This document shows positions 44,986 through 53,604 of a stretch of 64,000 nucleotides of DNA, one piece after another. Position 1 is the first letter of the stretch, and each line of letters opens with the position of its first letter. Source of the stretch: Owenweeksia sp. (GTDB lineage Bacteria; Bacteroidota; Bacteroidia; Flavobacteriales; Schleiferiaceae); assembly GCA_028285465.1 (NCBI GenBank), contig JANQPD010000091.1, forward strand, positions 62,001 to 126,000. The letters are read 5' to 3'. A model generated the notes under the pieces. It saw only the letters and a list, made by a program, of their open reading frames with translations, ran no database searches and had not been told where the DNA came from. The position numbers and the translations under genes were made by a program.

Positions 44986-45893
44986 TATGGGAGAAGTGGA
45001 TATAGTTTAGACTCTTTACTCCCTATAAATAAAGTCACCCCTCTTTTTTTCAACTCCTCTTTTAGGATTTTAAGGTATTCATCAATTGGTAATGAACCAT
45101 AAAGCGATGTAACCCTCCTATCTATGGTCATATGACTTCCCCCTTTTTTAGATCTTCCTGTCTCCTCTGAACGGGCTTTGATAAATTGAGCCAGGTCATT
45201 AATGCTTTCGTCGTGGCTGTCCTTCATAAACCAATAGTGTGGATTGCTCAAATCTATTCCCAATAAAACTATTTCTTTATACCCCATCAGATAACACATC
45301 ATTATTACATAGGACAAACTACCCGCATAGTGTATGATATCACCAAGGTTCGCGTTTTCATCATCCAAACAAGCTATTATTGCCTTTCTCAGCAGGTATT
45401 TATTAGTAGTATGAATGGTATAGGGAGCAAAGTAATACACCTGTTCCTTAGGTAGTTCAAAATGACCTTCATAAGAAACGGCTGATTTTATAAAATGTTG
45501 ATATTGAATAAACAACGTAGTATCGGCATATAGACTCTTTTTTTGATTGAATTTGTCTATGATTTTTTTTGATAAAACTAAATCAGGAGGTGTTTCTAAG
45601 CCATAGTAAGTAGGTACGTGAGGATGAAAGCACCAGGTGTTAAATCCAAAACTATCATGAGCTTTGATCATTTTCCATTGGAGCTCGGTAACATGGTTTA
45701 TAGAATAACCGCCACCTAAAATAAATATCTGATCACTGGTCTTTTTTGATTGCATATCAAAATTGACAATCGAGCGGTCTCCTCTTTGTTTCATCAATTT
45801 AAGCTTACGGTTGCGATCATAATAATCCCAAGCCATCCACAAACCAGATGAAGAGGCAATTCTTTTCGCAAGCCTTTTCAATGAACTAGTCAT
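44943..45893 (-). CDS. GT42/Maf-like putative sialyl- or nonulosonyl-transferase
   Basis: This 316-residue protein is not a clear member of any family I know by eye, but its plan matches GT42 sialyltransferases and the DUF115 part of Maf proteins: a glycine-rich strand near residue 55 (IFILGGGYSINHVTELQWKM), FGFNTWCFHPHVPTYYGLET where CstII has its acceptor/CMP loop, then the hallmark AGSLSYVIMMCYLMGYKEIV, LLGIDLSNPHYWF, and late in the protein KELKKRGVTLFIGSKES. The GYKEI-x-L-x-GID motif is shared with CstII. A substrate is not shown. The nearby NeuB fragment makes a nonulosonic acid donor plausible. Confidence 0.6.
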   Translation of the reverse strand: MTSSLKRLAKRIASSSGLWMAWDYYDRNRKLKLMKQRGDRSIVNFDMQSKKTSDQIFILGGGYSINHVTELQWKMIKAHDSFGFNTWCFHPHVPTYYGLETPPDLVLSKKIIDKFNQKKSLYADTTLFIQYQHFIKSAVSYEGHFELPKEQVYYFAPYTIHTTNKYLLRKAIIACLDDENANLGDIIHYAGSLSYVIMMCYLMGYKEIVLLGIDLSNPHYWFMKDSHDESINDLAQFIKARSEETGRSKKGGSHMTIDRRVTSLYGSLPIDEYLKILKEELKKRGVTLFIGSKESKLYPLLPYYEFSNPAKPFITQ

Positions 45894-46060
45894 AATTTGT
45901 CAGGTTATCAAAGTGTTTAAAAAATATAGCATAGAGATTTATTGCAAGGTTAAGTTGCCGTAAGGTAAGAGTACACAAAACCGAAAAGCAAGCTGAACCA
46001 ACGACCCTTTTACTGCTGCAAATATGTGAAACTACCCCATAAATCTCGTAGTCTAATATG

Positions 46061-46068
46061 TATCTTTG
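46061..46068 (+). promoter_or_regulatory. -7 box of the T9SS type A gene
   Basis: TATCTTTG is a perfect TAnnTTTG box 24 bases ahead of the ATG at 46093. It argues against the upstream TTG (46066) as the start codon, since that lies inside the box. Confidence 0.65.
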
Positions 46069-46092
46069 TCCTTAATCTGTAATGCCTTGATC

Positions 46093-48999
46093 ATGAATAC
46101 GCTTACGCTACTTAAAAGAGTATTGTGCCTCCTCTCTTTTTCCTCCATCTGTTCCCTAAGCGCACAAACCTTTACCAAACTAAACAACACCGACATCAAC
46201 GCACTCACCGGTGATGTGTTTGTGGCGACACCTATTGACTACAACAACGACTACCTTATAGACCTGATCATTGGCGTAAACGGCCCCGATGGTATGTTTA
46301 CACAAACAGACTCGCTTACGTTTCAGTTTGACAACACAAAGAATATAGTCTCCAACATTGGAAGTACGGCTTTAAGTTCTTCGTGGGCCGATGTGGACAA
46401 CGATTGCGACCTAGATGTATTCTGGCCTAAGATAGACGGAGGGGCTATCAATTACTTCTTTGAGAACAACGGAGATGGTACTTTTACCCGGATCACCACC
46501 GGAAGCCTGGTTACCGATAACATCAAAGCACGCGGAGCCGTTTGGGGCGATTATGACAATGATGGACTGGTTGACCTTTTTTTATCCAGGATTAGCACTA
46601 CAAACGGCTCCTTTACAAACTGGCTTTATAAGAATCATGGAAATTTTTCTTTTAGCAGGATTGATACAGGGGCTATCGCTGCACAGGCTGCTCCAAGTTC
46701 TAATACTACCTGGGTTGATATTGATAATGACAACGATCTAGATCTCTATGTGGCAAACAGGATGAACTTTCAGAATGAGTTAATCATAAACAAGGGCAAT
46801 GGCCATTTTATAGAAAACGATAGTTCTCAACTAACCAACATCTCAAATAACTCCATCGGAAGCAGCTGGGGAGACTTCAACAATGACGGGTACCAGGATG
46901 TTTTTGTGTCTAACGTACACGGAGAGAAAAACGAACTCCACATCAATAATGGAGACGGTTCTTTTACACAGGTGCTCACGGGCGACATTGTAAACGATCA
47001 GCATAATTCGCTTGGGTCTACCTGGGCCGATTTTGATAATGACGGGCTTTTAGATCTTTTTGTTGGTCAAAACGGTAATATGTGGCCCCGGAACAATCAT
47101 TTATTTCGCAACAACGGAGATAGTACTTTCACAAAGATCACCAGTGGTGTACAATATACCGATCTGGATCAAACCCTGGGCGTTTCAGGTATTGACTTTA
47201 ACCGGGACGGAGCTGTTGATATTATTGCTGCAGGGCGTTACAATACAGGTTTAAGCATTTACTTGAACGATGGCAGCACAAATGGGTTTGTCAATTTTAC
47301 ACTCAAAGGCTCTACCAGCAATAGAAGTGCCATTGGCGCGCGTATGGTAATCAAATCTGCCTTAGGTAAACAAACACGGGTGGTCAGCACTTCCAGTGGA
47401 TACCCTTCACAAGACGATTTTTCTTTGCATTTTGGCTTGAATCAGGATACCCTTATTGACTCACTGTGGGTGTTTTGGCCTTCCGGAAATACTTGTATTA
47501 TGCAAAACATCCGGATAAATGCCTTTTATAACCTGGATGAAAGTGGCTGCGCGCTGGATACGGTTACAGAGGCTAGGTTTTTGGATTCGACCAGTTATTT
47601 CAACGTACACTTTACCAATAAAACCGTAGGGGCAATTTCATCCTATTTGTGGGAATTCGGAGATGGAAACTCTTCTACTCTTTTTACACCCAGCCACCGG
47701 TATGCGGCACCTGGAAAATATTGGGTAACGCTTACCGCTTATGACAACTACTGTAAACACCGCATTTATGGCGATAGTGTGACCGTTTGCCCGGATACCG
47801 CCTCGGCATTTTTTACGTATACGCAAAATGGCACCCAAATCACCTTTAGTGATTCCTCCAATATGTCGGCCCATACCTTTAGCTGGACGGTAGATGGGAT
47901 TCCCGTATCCAGTCAGAATAGTTTTGTTTACACCTACAACCAAAGCGGTCAGGTACAAGTGTGTCTTACCGTCACCGACTCCTGCTACAGCAAAAGCTAT
48001 TGCAAAAACATTCCCTTGTGTACCGATACACTTGATCCAGGTTTTACGGCATCAGTAAGTACATTTACCGGAAGTTTTTTAGCGAGCTCCAGCGATACAA
48101 ACTTAATCTCCACATGGGACTTTGGAGATGGCTTTGTAACGGTAACGAAAAATACAGGCATCCCTGTACAACACACCTATTCCTCATCGGGCACCTATTA
48201 TGTGTGCCATACTATAGCAGACAGCTGTAATGCTTTTGTCTTTTGTGATTCCATCGACATCTGCTTAGACCCGGTACATGCTGCTTTCTCCTACTCCATA
48301 TCCGGCAATATAGTCAACTTCACAAATCAATCTACAGGTGCCAGTAGTTATCACTGGGATTTTGGAGATGGAAATCAATCCACAACAAGCGACCCTACCA
48401 ATTACTTCACGAATTCAGGTATGTATAACGTATGCCTGGTGGCTCAAAATAATTGCAACAGTGATACGACTTGCTTAGCCGTATACGTATGCGGAGCTAC
48501 CGGAAGCGCCTCCTTCACCCAAATACAAATGCCTAATATTCCTTTAGGCGTGCAATTCACCAACACCAGTGTGAACCATATAAGTCAGTTGTGGGACTTT
48601 GGTGATGGTTCTACCTCAGCAAACACAAACCCCCTGAAGATTTATACTACTCCCGGGAATTACACCGTCTGCCTGAGCATTGTTGACAGCTGCGGAGGCC
48701 TTGACTCTATCTGCAAGACATTAAACCCTGAGACCATTAGCATCGCAGAAAGCACTATAGCCGGGGACATTTCTCTATTCCCAAATCCTGTTGCACAGAA
48801 ACTATTCCTTCAAAAACGTACACAATTCAAGGAGGAGATACGGGTAAATCTGTTTAGCCTGACAGGAAAGAGGATCGTTACCAAAACTATGAGATCGGAA
48901 AAGCTTATCATAAATATGAAAATGCTGCCAAAAGGAATTTACCTCATAGAGCTTTCATCAGGAAAAGAACGAATCCAGAAAAAAATTCTAAAGCAATAA
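46093..48999 (+). CDS. Secreted T9SS type A cargo with FG-GAP, ASPIC/UnbV and PKD domains
   Basis: This 968-residue protein has a signal peptide (LLSFSSICSLSAQ), a series of FG-GAP/VCBS repeats with calcium-type loops (DYDNDGLVDLF, DFNNDGYQDVF, DFDNDGLLDLF) over residues about 40-400, an ASPIC/UnbV domain (GSTSNRSAIGARMVIKSALG), at least four PKD domains (YLWEFGDGNSS, STWDFGDGF, YHWDFGDGNQST, QLWDFGDGSTS) and a C-terminal domain ISLFPNPVAQKLFL to LPKGIYLIELSSG, the type A T9SS signal. It would be attached to or released from the cell surface. I chose the ATG at 46093, just before the signal peptide. Confidence 0.93.
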   Translation: MNTLTLLKRVLCLLSFSSICSLSAQTFTKLNNTDINALTGDVFVATPIDYNNDYLIDLIIGVNGPDGMFTQTDSLTFQFDNTKNIVSNIGSTALSSSWADVDNDCDLDVFWPKIDGGAINYFFENNGDGTFTRITTGSLVTDNIKARGAVWGDYDNDGLVDLFLSRISTTNGSFTNWLYKNHGNFSFSRIDTGAIAAQAAPSSNTTWVDIDNDNDLDLYVANRMNFQNELIINKGNGHFIENDSSQLTNISNNSIGSSWGDFNNDGYQDVFVSNVHGEKNELHINNGDGSFTQVLTGDIVNDQHNSLGSTWADFDNDGLLDLFVGQNGNMWPRNNHLFRNNGDSTFTKITSGVQYTDLDQTLGVSGIDFNRDGAVDIIAAGRYNTGLSIYLNDGSTNGFVNFTLKGSTSNRSAIGARMVIKSALGKQTRVVSTSSGYPSQDDFSLHFGLNQDTLIDSLWVFWPSGNTCIMQNIRINAFYNLDESGCALDTVTEARFLDSTSYFNVHFTNKTVGAISSYLWEFGDGNSSTLFTPSHRYAAPGKYWVTLTAYDNYCKHRIYGDSVTVCPDTASAFFTYTQNGTQITFSDSSNMSAHTFSWTVDGIPVSSQNSFVYTYNQSGQVQVCLTVTDSCYSKSYCKNIPLCTDTLDPGFTASVSTFTGSFLASSSDTNLISTWDFGDGFVTVTKNTGIPVQHTYSSSGTYYVCHTIADSCNAFVFCDSIDICLDPVHAAFSYSISGNIVNFTNQSTGASSYHWDFGDGNQSTTSDPTNYFTNSGMYNVCLVAQNNCNSDTTCLAVYVCGATGSASFTQIQMPNIPLGVQFTNTSVNHISQLWDFGDGSTSANTNPLKIYTTPGNYTVCLSIVDSCGGLDSICKTLNPETISIAESTIAGDISLFPNPVAQKLFLQKRTQFKEEIRVNLFSLTGKRIVTKTMRSEKLIINMKMLPKGIYLIELSSGKERIQKKILKQ

Positions 49000-49007
49000 A
49001 AGCCTGT

Positions 49008-50087
49008 TTATAAGAGTGCATTTAAAATGCTCCTTGCACTCTTTCCATTTCCATAAGGCTGTTTTGAAAAATCTGCGTTGATCTGATCTAAAAAACGAGG
49101 GAGCAGTAGAGCAGGAAGTTCAGCCGTGTCTTTCACTAAAAAATTAGCGTTGAGTTCGACTAGCTCCGTCCACTCCGTTTCATTGCGTAATGTAAAGCAA
49201 GGTTTTTGGGCGTAGTACGCTTCCTTCTGTAAGCCTCCACTATCTGTAACTACTGCCTTAGCATGCAACAAAGCGGACAACATACCGAGATACGACAAAG
49301 GTTCTACGACTTTAATCTTAGTAGAAATACCAAGGCGCTTTAAGGCCTTGGAAGTACGGGGATGCATAGGGCACAATACGGGTATATTGTCATGTACATC
49401 ATCCAAGGCTGCGAAAATGCTCTTCAGGCGTTCGGTGTTATCGACATTTTCCTGCCGGTGTATACTAGCCAGCACATACCCCTGTGAAACCAATTCGCTT
49501 TCTTGCAGCCAGTCTGCCTCTCTCTTTGCTTTTTCAAAATGGCGTAAGAATACCTCGTACATGATGTCTCCTACTTCAACCACCTCAGCCGTTTGTTCAG
49601 AAATGCCTTCCTTCAGCAAATTAGCCGCTGCATTTTTTGCCGGTACGAAAAGGTAATGGCTTAAACGGTCCGTTAACACCCGGTTTTGCTCTTCAGGCAT
49701 AGTCCAGTTGTAACTTCTCAACCCTGCTTCTATATGCGCCACCTCAATATTCAATTTGGAAGCGGCCAATGCCCCCGCCAGTGTGCTATTTGTATCTCCA
49801 TACAGCACTACCACATCAGGCTTTTCCTGCCGCATGATATGCTCCAAAGCTTCTAACATGCGCCCGGTCATGGCCCCATGTGGAAGACTATGGATGCCCA
49901 AATTGTATTGAGGAGGAGGTATATTTAATTCCGAGAAAAAAACCTCGCTCATTGCCGCATTAAAATGCTGCCCGGTATGCACCATTACCTCTACAAAGCG
50001 TGCATCTTCAGCTACAGCCGCACTCAAGGCGGAGGCTTTGATGAACTGCGGACGTGCACCAATTACGGTCAGGAGTTTTTTCGCCAT
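49008..50087 (-). CDS. wecB: UDP-N-acetylglucosamine 2-epimerase (non-hydrolysing)
   Basis: This 359-residue enzyme makes UDP-N-acetylmannosamine from UDP-GlcNAc. It opens KKLLTVIGARPQFIKASALS, and has VMVHTGQHFNAAMSEVFFSE, VLYGDTNSTLAGALAASKLN, HIEAGLRSYNWTMPEEQNRV and VVTDSGGLQKEAYYAQKPCF, all hallmarks. UDP-ManNAc can lead to enterobacterial common antigen-type sugars or, after hydrolysis, to sialic acids. It lies behind the carB-DUF4834 terminator and converges with the T9SS type A gene. Confidence 0.94.
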   Translation of the reverse strand: MAKKLLTVIGARPQFIKASALSAAVAEDARFVEVMVHTGQHFNAAMSEVFFSELNIPPPQYNLGIHSLPHGAMTGRMLEALEHIMRQEKPDVVVLYGDTNSTLAGALAASKLNIEVAHIEAGLRSYNWTMPEEQNRVLTDRLSHYLFVPAKNAAANLLKEGISEQTAEVVEVGDIMYEVFLRHFEKAKREADWLQESELVSQGYVLASIHRQENVDNTERLKSIFAALDDVHDNIPVLCPMHPRTSKALKRLGISTKIKVVEPLSYLGMLSALLHAKAVVTDSGGLQKEAYYAQKPCFTLRNETEWTELVELNANFLVKDTAELPALLLPRFLDQINADFSKQPYGNGKSARSILNALL

Positions 50088-50100
50088 AGATGTAAAACTA

Positions 50101-50136
50101 AGAAAGGCCTTGAAACTAAACGCCCAAAGCCTTTCT
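50101..50136 (-). terminator. Hairpin after the carB-DUF4834 operon
   Basis: AGAAAGGCTTTG and CAAGGCCTTTCT form a 12-pair stem on the minus strand, 18 bases after the DUF4834 stop, followed by a poor T-run (TTAGTTTT). It is nearly symmetric and could also work on the plus strand. Confidence 0.6.
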
Positions 50137-50153
50137 TGGTCTTTATGTGTGTG

Positions 50154-50396
50154 CTATTCTTTAACTTCTTCGTAGTCTACATAATCCCCTACTCCCTCGT
50201 CCTTTATCTTCCGGTTTTTGGGGTTGGCTATAATAGTAACCTCTCCCTCCTTCTGAAAGGGGTTTTTCCATCGCTGTCCCCCTCTTCCCTGCTGGCTTTG
50301 TGCATACCCCTCGCGGAAAGGCTTCACAAAAAGGGTACGGATAAAAAAATAGACCAGGTAAAATACCAATCCGAATATGACAAATCTCATCAACAT
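50154..50396 (-). CDS. DUF4834 family small membrane protein
   Basis: This 80-residue protein has one membrane helix at the start (MRFVIFGLVFYLVYFFIRTL), a basic and glutamine/glycine-rich linker (YAQSQQGRGGQRWKNPFQKE) and the ending GEVTIIANPKNRKIKDEGVG with YVDYEEV, which I recognise as DUF4834. Its function is unknown. It starts 7 bases after carB and so is transcribed with it. Confidence 0.8.
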   Translation of the reverse strand: MLMRFVIFGLVFYLVYFFIRTLFVKPFREGYAQSQQGRGGQRWKNPFQKEGEVTIIANPKNRKIKDEGVGDYVDYEEVKE

Positions 50397-50403
50397 CTCA
50401 CTA

Positions 50404-53253
50404 CTATTTGCTCAGATATAAATTGCGCTCTGAGTATATTTTTTTAAATACAGGATCGCGCAAATCCTTTATAAAGTAAATCTTCTCCCCGGTAGACTTC
50501 ATTTCAGGCCCCAGGTTTTTGTTCACGTTTGGAAACTTGTTGAACGAAAACACCGGTTGCTTTATTGCCCACCCTTCCTTCCTGGGGTTAAAATTAAAGT
50601 CTGTGACCTTCTTTCTACCTAACATTACTTTGGTGGCATAGTTCACGTAAGGTTCGTCATAGGCTTTCGCAATAAAGGGAACGGTCCTGGAAGCCCTTGG
50701 GTTTGCTTCAATAATGTACACCATATCGTCTTTTACTGCAAACTGAATATTGATCAAACCTTTTGTTTTAAGGGCCAGTGCTATCTTTTTGGTATGATCC
50801 TTAATCTGCTGCATCACAAGGTCTCCTAAATTAAAAGGAGGGAGCGTGGCATTGCTGTCACCCGAATGGATACCACAAGGCTCTATATGCTCCATAATAC
50901 CCAGGATGTATACGTTTTCTCCGTCACAAATGGCATCGGCTTCTGCTTCTATCGCTCCATCGAGATAATGATCCAAAAGCACGCGGTTGCCTGGAATGCT
51001 TTTAAAAAGCTCCACTACATGATGCTCCAGTTCGTCCTGGTTGATCACGATTTTCATCCCCTGCCCTCCTAACACATATGAAGGCCGCACCAGTATAGGA
51101 AAGCCCAACTCATCTGCAAGGCGACGTGCCTCTTCTGCATTGGTAATTACTCCAAAGCGCGGGTAAGGTATGTTATTGGCTTTTAAAAGCTCTGAAAAAC
51201 GACCCCGATCCTCCGCCAGATCCAATGCATCGTAACTGGTACCTACAATAGGCACATTAAACCGGTCCAGCTTTTCGGCAAGTTTCAAAGCGGTTTGTCC
51301 ACCTAATTGTACGATCACTCCTTCCGGCTTTTCATGCAGGATGATATCATAGATATGCTCCCAGAAAACCGGTTCAAAATAAAGTTTGTCAGCCGTATCA
51401 AAATCCGTGGAAACGGTCTCAGGGTTACAGTTGATCATAATGGTTTCGTACCCCTCTTCCTTGGCAGAAAGCACTCCGTGCACACAGCAATAATCAAACT
51501 CAATGCCCTGGCCGATCCGGTTGGGCCCGCTACCCAAAACAATAATCTTAGGCTTGTCAGAACGTTCGCTCTCATTCATCGAATAACGTTCTCCGTTACT
51601 CGTTTCCAGTTCGGCCTCAAAAGTACTATAGTAATAAGGGGTCTGGGCAGGAAACTCTGCCGCACAGGTATCCACCAGCTTCCACACCCGTTTAATGCCA
51701 TACTCCAGGCGTTTGGTATGTACTTCGCTTTCCAGCTTGCCGATCATGTGCGCGATCTGACGATCGGCAAAGCCTTTTTTCTTGGCTTCCAGCAATAATT
51801 CACGAGGAATGCTATCGAGGGTGTAACTCTCAATGTTTTGCTGCAACAAGGCGAGCTCTTCAATTTCCTTTAAGAACCACATATCAATGCGCGTGATCTC
51901 CTGTATGCGCCTTAAGGGAATACCCAGTTGTATGGCATCGTAGATCACAAACACCCGGTTCCAACTGGCGTGCTTTAACATATCCAGGACTTTATCCTGG
52001 TCTGTATACCCTTTTCCATCTGCCCCCAGGCCGTTGCGTTTCACTTCTAAAGATTGAGCAGCTTTGTGCAAAGCCTCCTGGAAACTGCGGCCAATACCCA
52101 TCACTTCCCCAACCGACTTCATCTGCAAACCCAGCGTGCGATCCGCTCCTTCAAACTTGTCGAAATTCCAGCGCGGGATCTTTACGATAACGTAATCCAG
52201 GGTAGGTTCAAAATAGGCCGTAGTGGTTTTGGTAATCTGGTTAAAAAGCTCATCCAAATGATACCCAATAGCCAGCTTAGCCGCAATTTTGGCAATGGGG
52301 TAACCTGTAGCCTTTGAGGCCAAAGCGGAAGAGCGCGAAACCCTTGGGTTAATCTCAATGGCAATGATCTCCTCCTTTTCATCATCACTAACCGCAAACT
52401 GCACGTTGCACCCGCCTGCAAAAGTGCCGATAGAGCGCATCATGTGGATGGCCATATCGCGCATTTTCTGGTACGTTGTATCCGAAAGCGTCATGGCCGG
52501 AGCTACCGTGATGGAATCGCCGGTGTGAATGCCCATAGGGTCCATGTTCTCTATGGAACAAATGATGATCACATTATCATTGGCATCGCGTAACAGCTCC
52601 AATTCGTATTCCTTCCAGCCCAGCAAGGCTTTATCGATCATTACTTCGTGGATAGGAGAAGCCTCCAATCCACGTGAAAGCAGGGGTTCGAATTCTTCTT
52701 TGGTCCAAACAAAACTCGCACCTGATCCGCCCAGTGTATAGGAGGGGCGTATACATAAAGGAAAGCCAAATTTCTGCGCAATCTCTTTCCCTTTCAAAAA
52801 AGAAGTAGCGGTTTGCGCAGGTGCCACGGGCACTCCGATCTTATCCATTAAAAGGCGAAACTCCTCGCGGTCTTCTGTAATGTTGATCGCTTCAATGTCT
52901 ACCCCGATAATACGCACCCCATGCTCTTCCCAAATGCCCATTTTATCTGCTTCAATACAAAGATTGAGGGCTGTTTGTCCACCCATTGTAGGGAGTACCG
53001 CATCAATTTTGTGCTCGGAGAGAATCTTCTCAATAGACTCTACCTCGAGTGGAAGTAGATAAATGTTATCCGCGACTACCTTATCCGTCATGATGGTAGC
53101 CGGGTTGCTATTGATCAAAGTAACTTCTATACCTTCTTCCCTTAACGAACGGGCAGCCTGCGAACCAGAGTAATCAAACTCACAGGCCTGGCCGATTACT
53201 ATGGGCCCACTACCGATAATTAAAACAGATTTTAGAGAAGTATCTTTTGGCAT
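50404..53253 (-). CDS. carB: Carbamoyl-phosphate synthase large subunit, lacking the regulatory domain
   Basis: This 949-residue enzyme makes carbamoyl phosphate for arginine and pyrimidine synthesis from bicarbonate, two ATP and ammonia delivered by CarA. Both ATP-grasp halves are complete: SVLIIGSGPIVIGQACEFDY and EINPRVSRSSALASKATGYP in the first, VLGSGPNRIGQGIEFDYCCV and PFIAKAYDEPYVNYATKVML in the second. E. coli CarB has about 1073 residues because of a C-terminal domain that binds UMP, ornithine and IMP; here the protein ends at YFIKDLRDPVFKKIYSERN, so that domain is absent. That is usual in Flavobacteria as I recall. carA is not in the window. Confidence 0.96.
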   Translation of the reverse strand: MPKDTSLKSVLIIGSGPIVIGQACEFDYSGSQAARSLREEGIEVTLINSNPATIMTDKVVADNIYLLPLEVESIEKILSEHKIDAVLPTMGGQTALNLCIEADKMGIWEEHGVRIIGVDIEAINITEDREEFRLLMDKIGVPVAPAQTATSFLKGKEIAQKFGFPLCIRPSYTLGGSGASFVWTKEEFEPLLSRGLEASPIHEVMIDKALLGWKEYELELLRDANDNVIIICSIENMDPMGIHTGDSITVAPAMTLSDTTYQKMRDMAIHMMRSIGTFAGGCNVQFAVSDDEKEEIIAIEINPRVSRSSALASKATGYPIAKIAAKLAIGYHLDELFNQITKTTTAYFEPTLDYVIVKIPRWNFDKFEGADRTLGLQMKSVGEVMGIGRSFQEALHKAAQSLEVKRNGLGADGKGYTDQDKVLDMLKHASWNRVFVIYDAIQLGIPLRRIQEITRIDMWFLKEIEELALLQQNIESYTLDSIPRELLLEAKKKGFADRQIAHMIGKLESEVHTKRLEYGIKRVWKLVDTCAAEFPAQTPYYYSTFEAELETSNGERYSMNESERSDKPKIIVLGSGPNRIGQGIEFDYCCVHGVLSAKEEGYETIMINCNPETVSTDFDTADKLYFEPVFWEHIYDIILHEKPEGVIVQLGGQTALKLAEKLDRFNVPIVGTSYDALDLAEDRGRFSELLKANNIPYPRFGVITNAEEARRLADELGFPILVRPSYVLGGQGMKIVINQDELEHHVVELFKSIPGNRVLLDHYLDGAIEAEADAICDGENVYILGIMEHIEPCGIHSGDSNATLPPFNLGDLVMQQIKDHTKKIALALKTKGLINIQFAVKDDMVYIIEANPRASRTVPFIAKAYDEPYVNYATKVMLGRKKVTDFNFNPRKEGWAIKQPVFSFNKFPNVNKNLGPEMKSTGEKIYFIKDLRDPVFKKIYSERNLYLSK

Positions 53254-53271
53254 TGTATAAGGGTTTTGGGA

Positions 53272-53286
53272 TCCGCTTTAAGCGGA
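53272..53286. promoter_or_regulatory. Palindrome at the carB transcription start
   Basis: TCCGCTT-A-AAGCGGA (on the minus strand) lies 18 bases ahead of the carB ATG, and the predicted transcription start from the -7 box falls in it. It may be an operator or a leader hairpin. Confidence 0.45.
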
Positions 53287-53291
53287 ATTAG

Positions 53292-53299
53292 CAAAAGTA
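53292..53299 (-). promoter_or_regulatory. -7 box of carB
   Basis: TACTTTTG on the minus strand is a perfect TAnnTTTG, 38 bases ahead of the ATG. The T-run of the rpmH terminator lies just upstream of it. Confidence 0.6.
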
Positions 53300-53310
53300 A
53301 AAACCTATCA

Positions 53311-53343
53311 AAAAAAAAGGTGTTGCCAACGACAACACCTTTT
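53311..53343 (-). terminator. Terminator after rpmH
   Basis: AAAAGGTGTTG, a 7-base loop and CAACACCTTTT form a perfect stem with five further Ts. It begins 26 bases after the rpmH stop. Confidence 0.9.
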
Positions 53344-53368
53344 CAATTATTATGAACAAAGAGACATC

Positions 53369-53524
53369 TTATTTATGACCCATTTCGTCAGACACCGTAA
53401 GTCTTTTTCTACCCCTGGCTCTGCGGGCAGCCACCACTTTTCTCCCGTTGGCCGTACTCATACGCTCACGAAAACCGTGTTTGTTTTTTCTTTTTCTGTT
53501 CGAGGGTTGAAAAGTTCTTTTCAT
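53369..53524 (-). CDS. rpmH: 50S ribosomal protein L34
   Basis: This 51-residue protein is L34. It opens [20 protein letters not shown], continues [20 protein letters not shown] and ends [11 protein letters not shown], the long Bacteroidota form (44-46 residues in most other bacteria). It is very basic and buries into 23S rRNA. The start is fixed by the invariant KRTFQPS. It is a single-gene unit with its own promoter and terminator. Confidence 0.97.
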   Translation of the reverse strand: MKRTFQPSNRKRKNKHGFRERMSTANGRKVVAARRARGRKRLTVSDEMGHK

Positions 53525-53567
53525 CTTATAATATCTTTAATGCGTGGCTCTTCTAAATTTGGGGCTG

Positions 53568-53597
53568 CAAATATAAGCGTAAAACACAAACTCACAA
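53568..53597 (-). promoter_or_regulatory. Promoter of rpmH
   Basis: TTG (53597-53595), exactly 19 bases, then TATATTTG (53575-53568) on the minus strand match the Bacteroidota promoter, 43 bases ahead of the ATG. Confidence 0.75.
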
Positions 53598-53604
53598 TAG
53601 CCCG

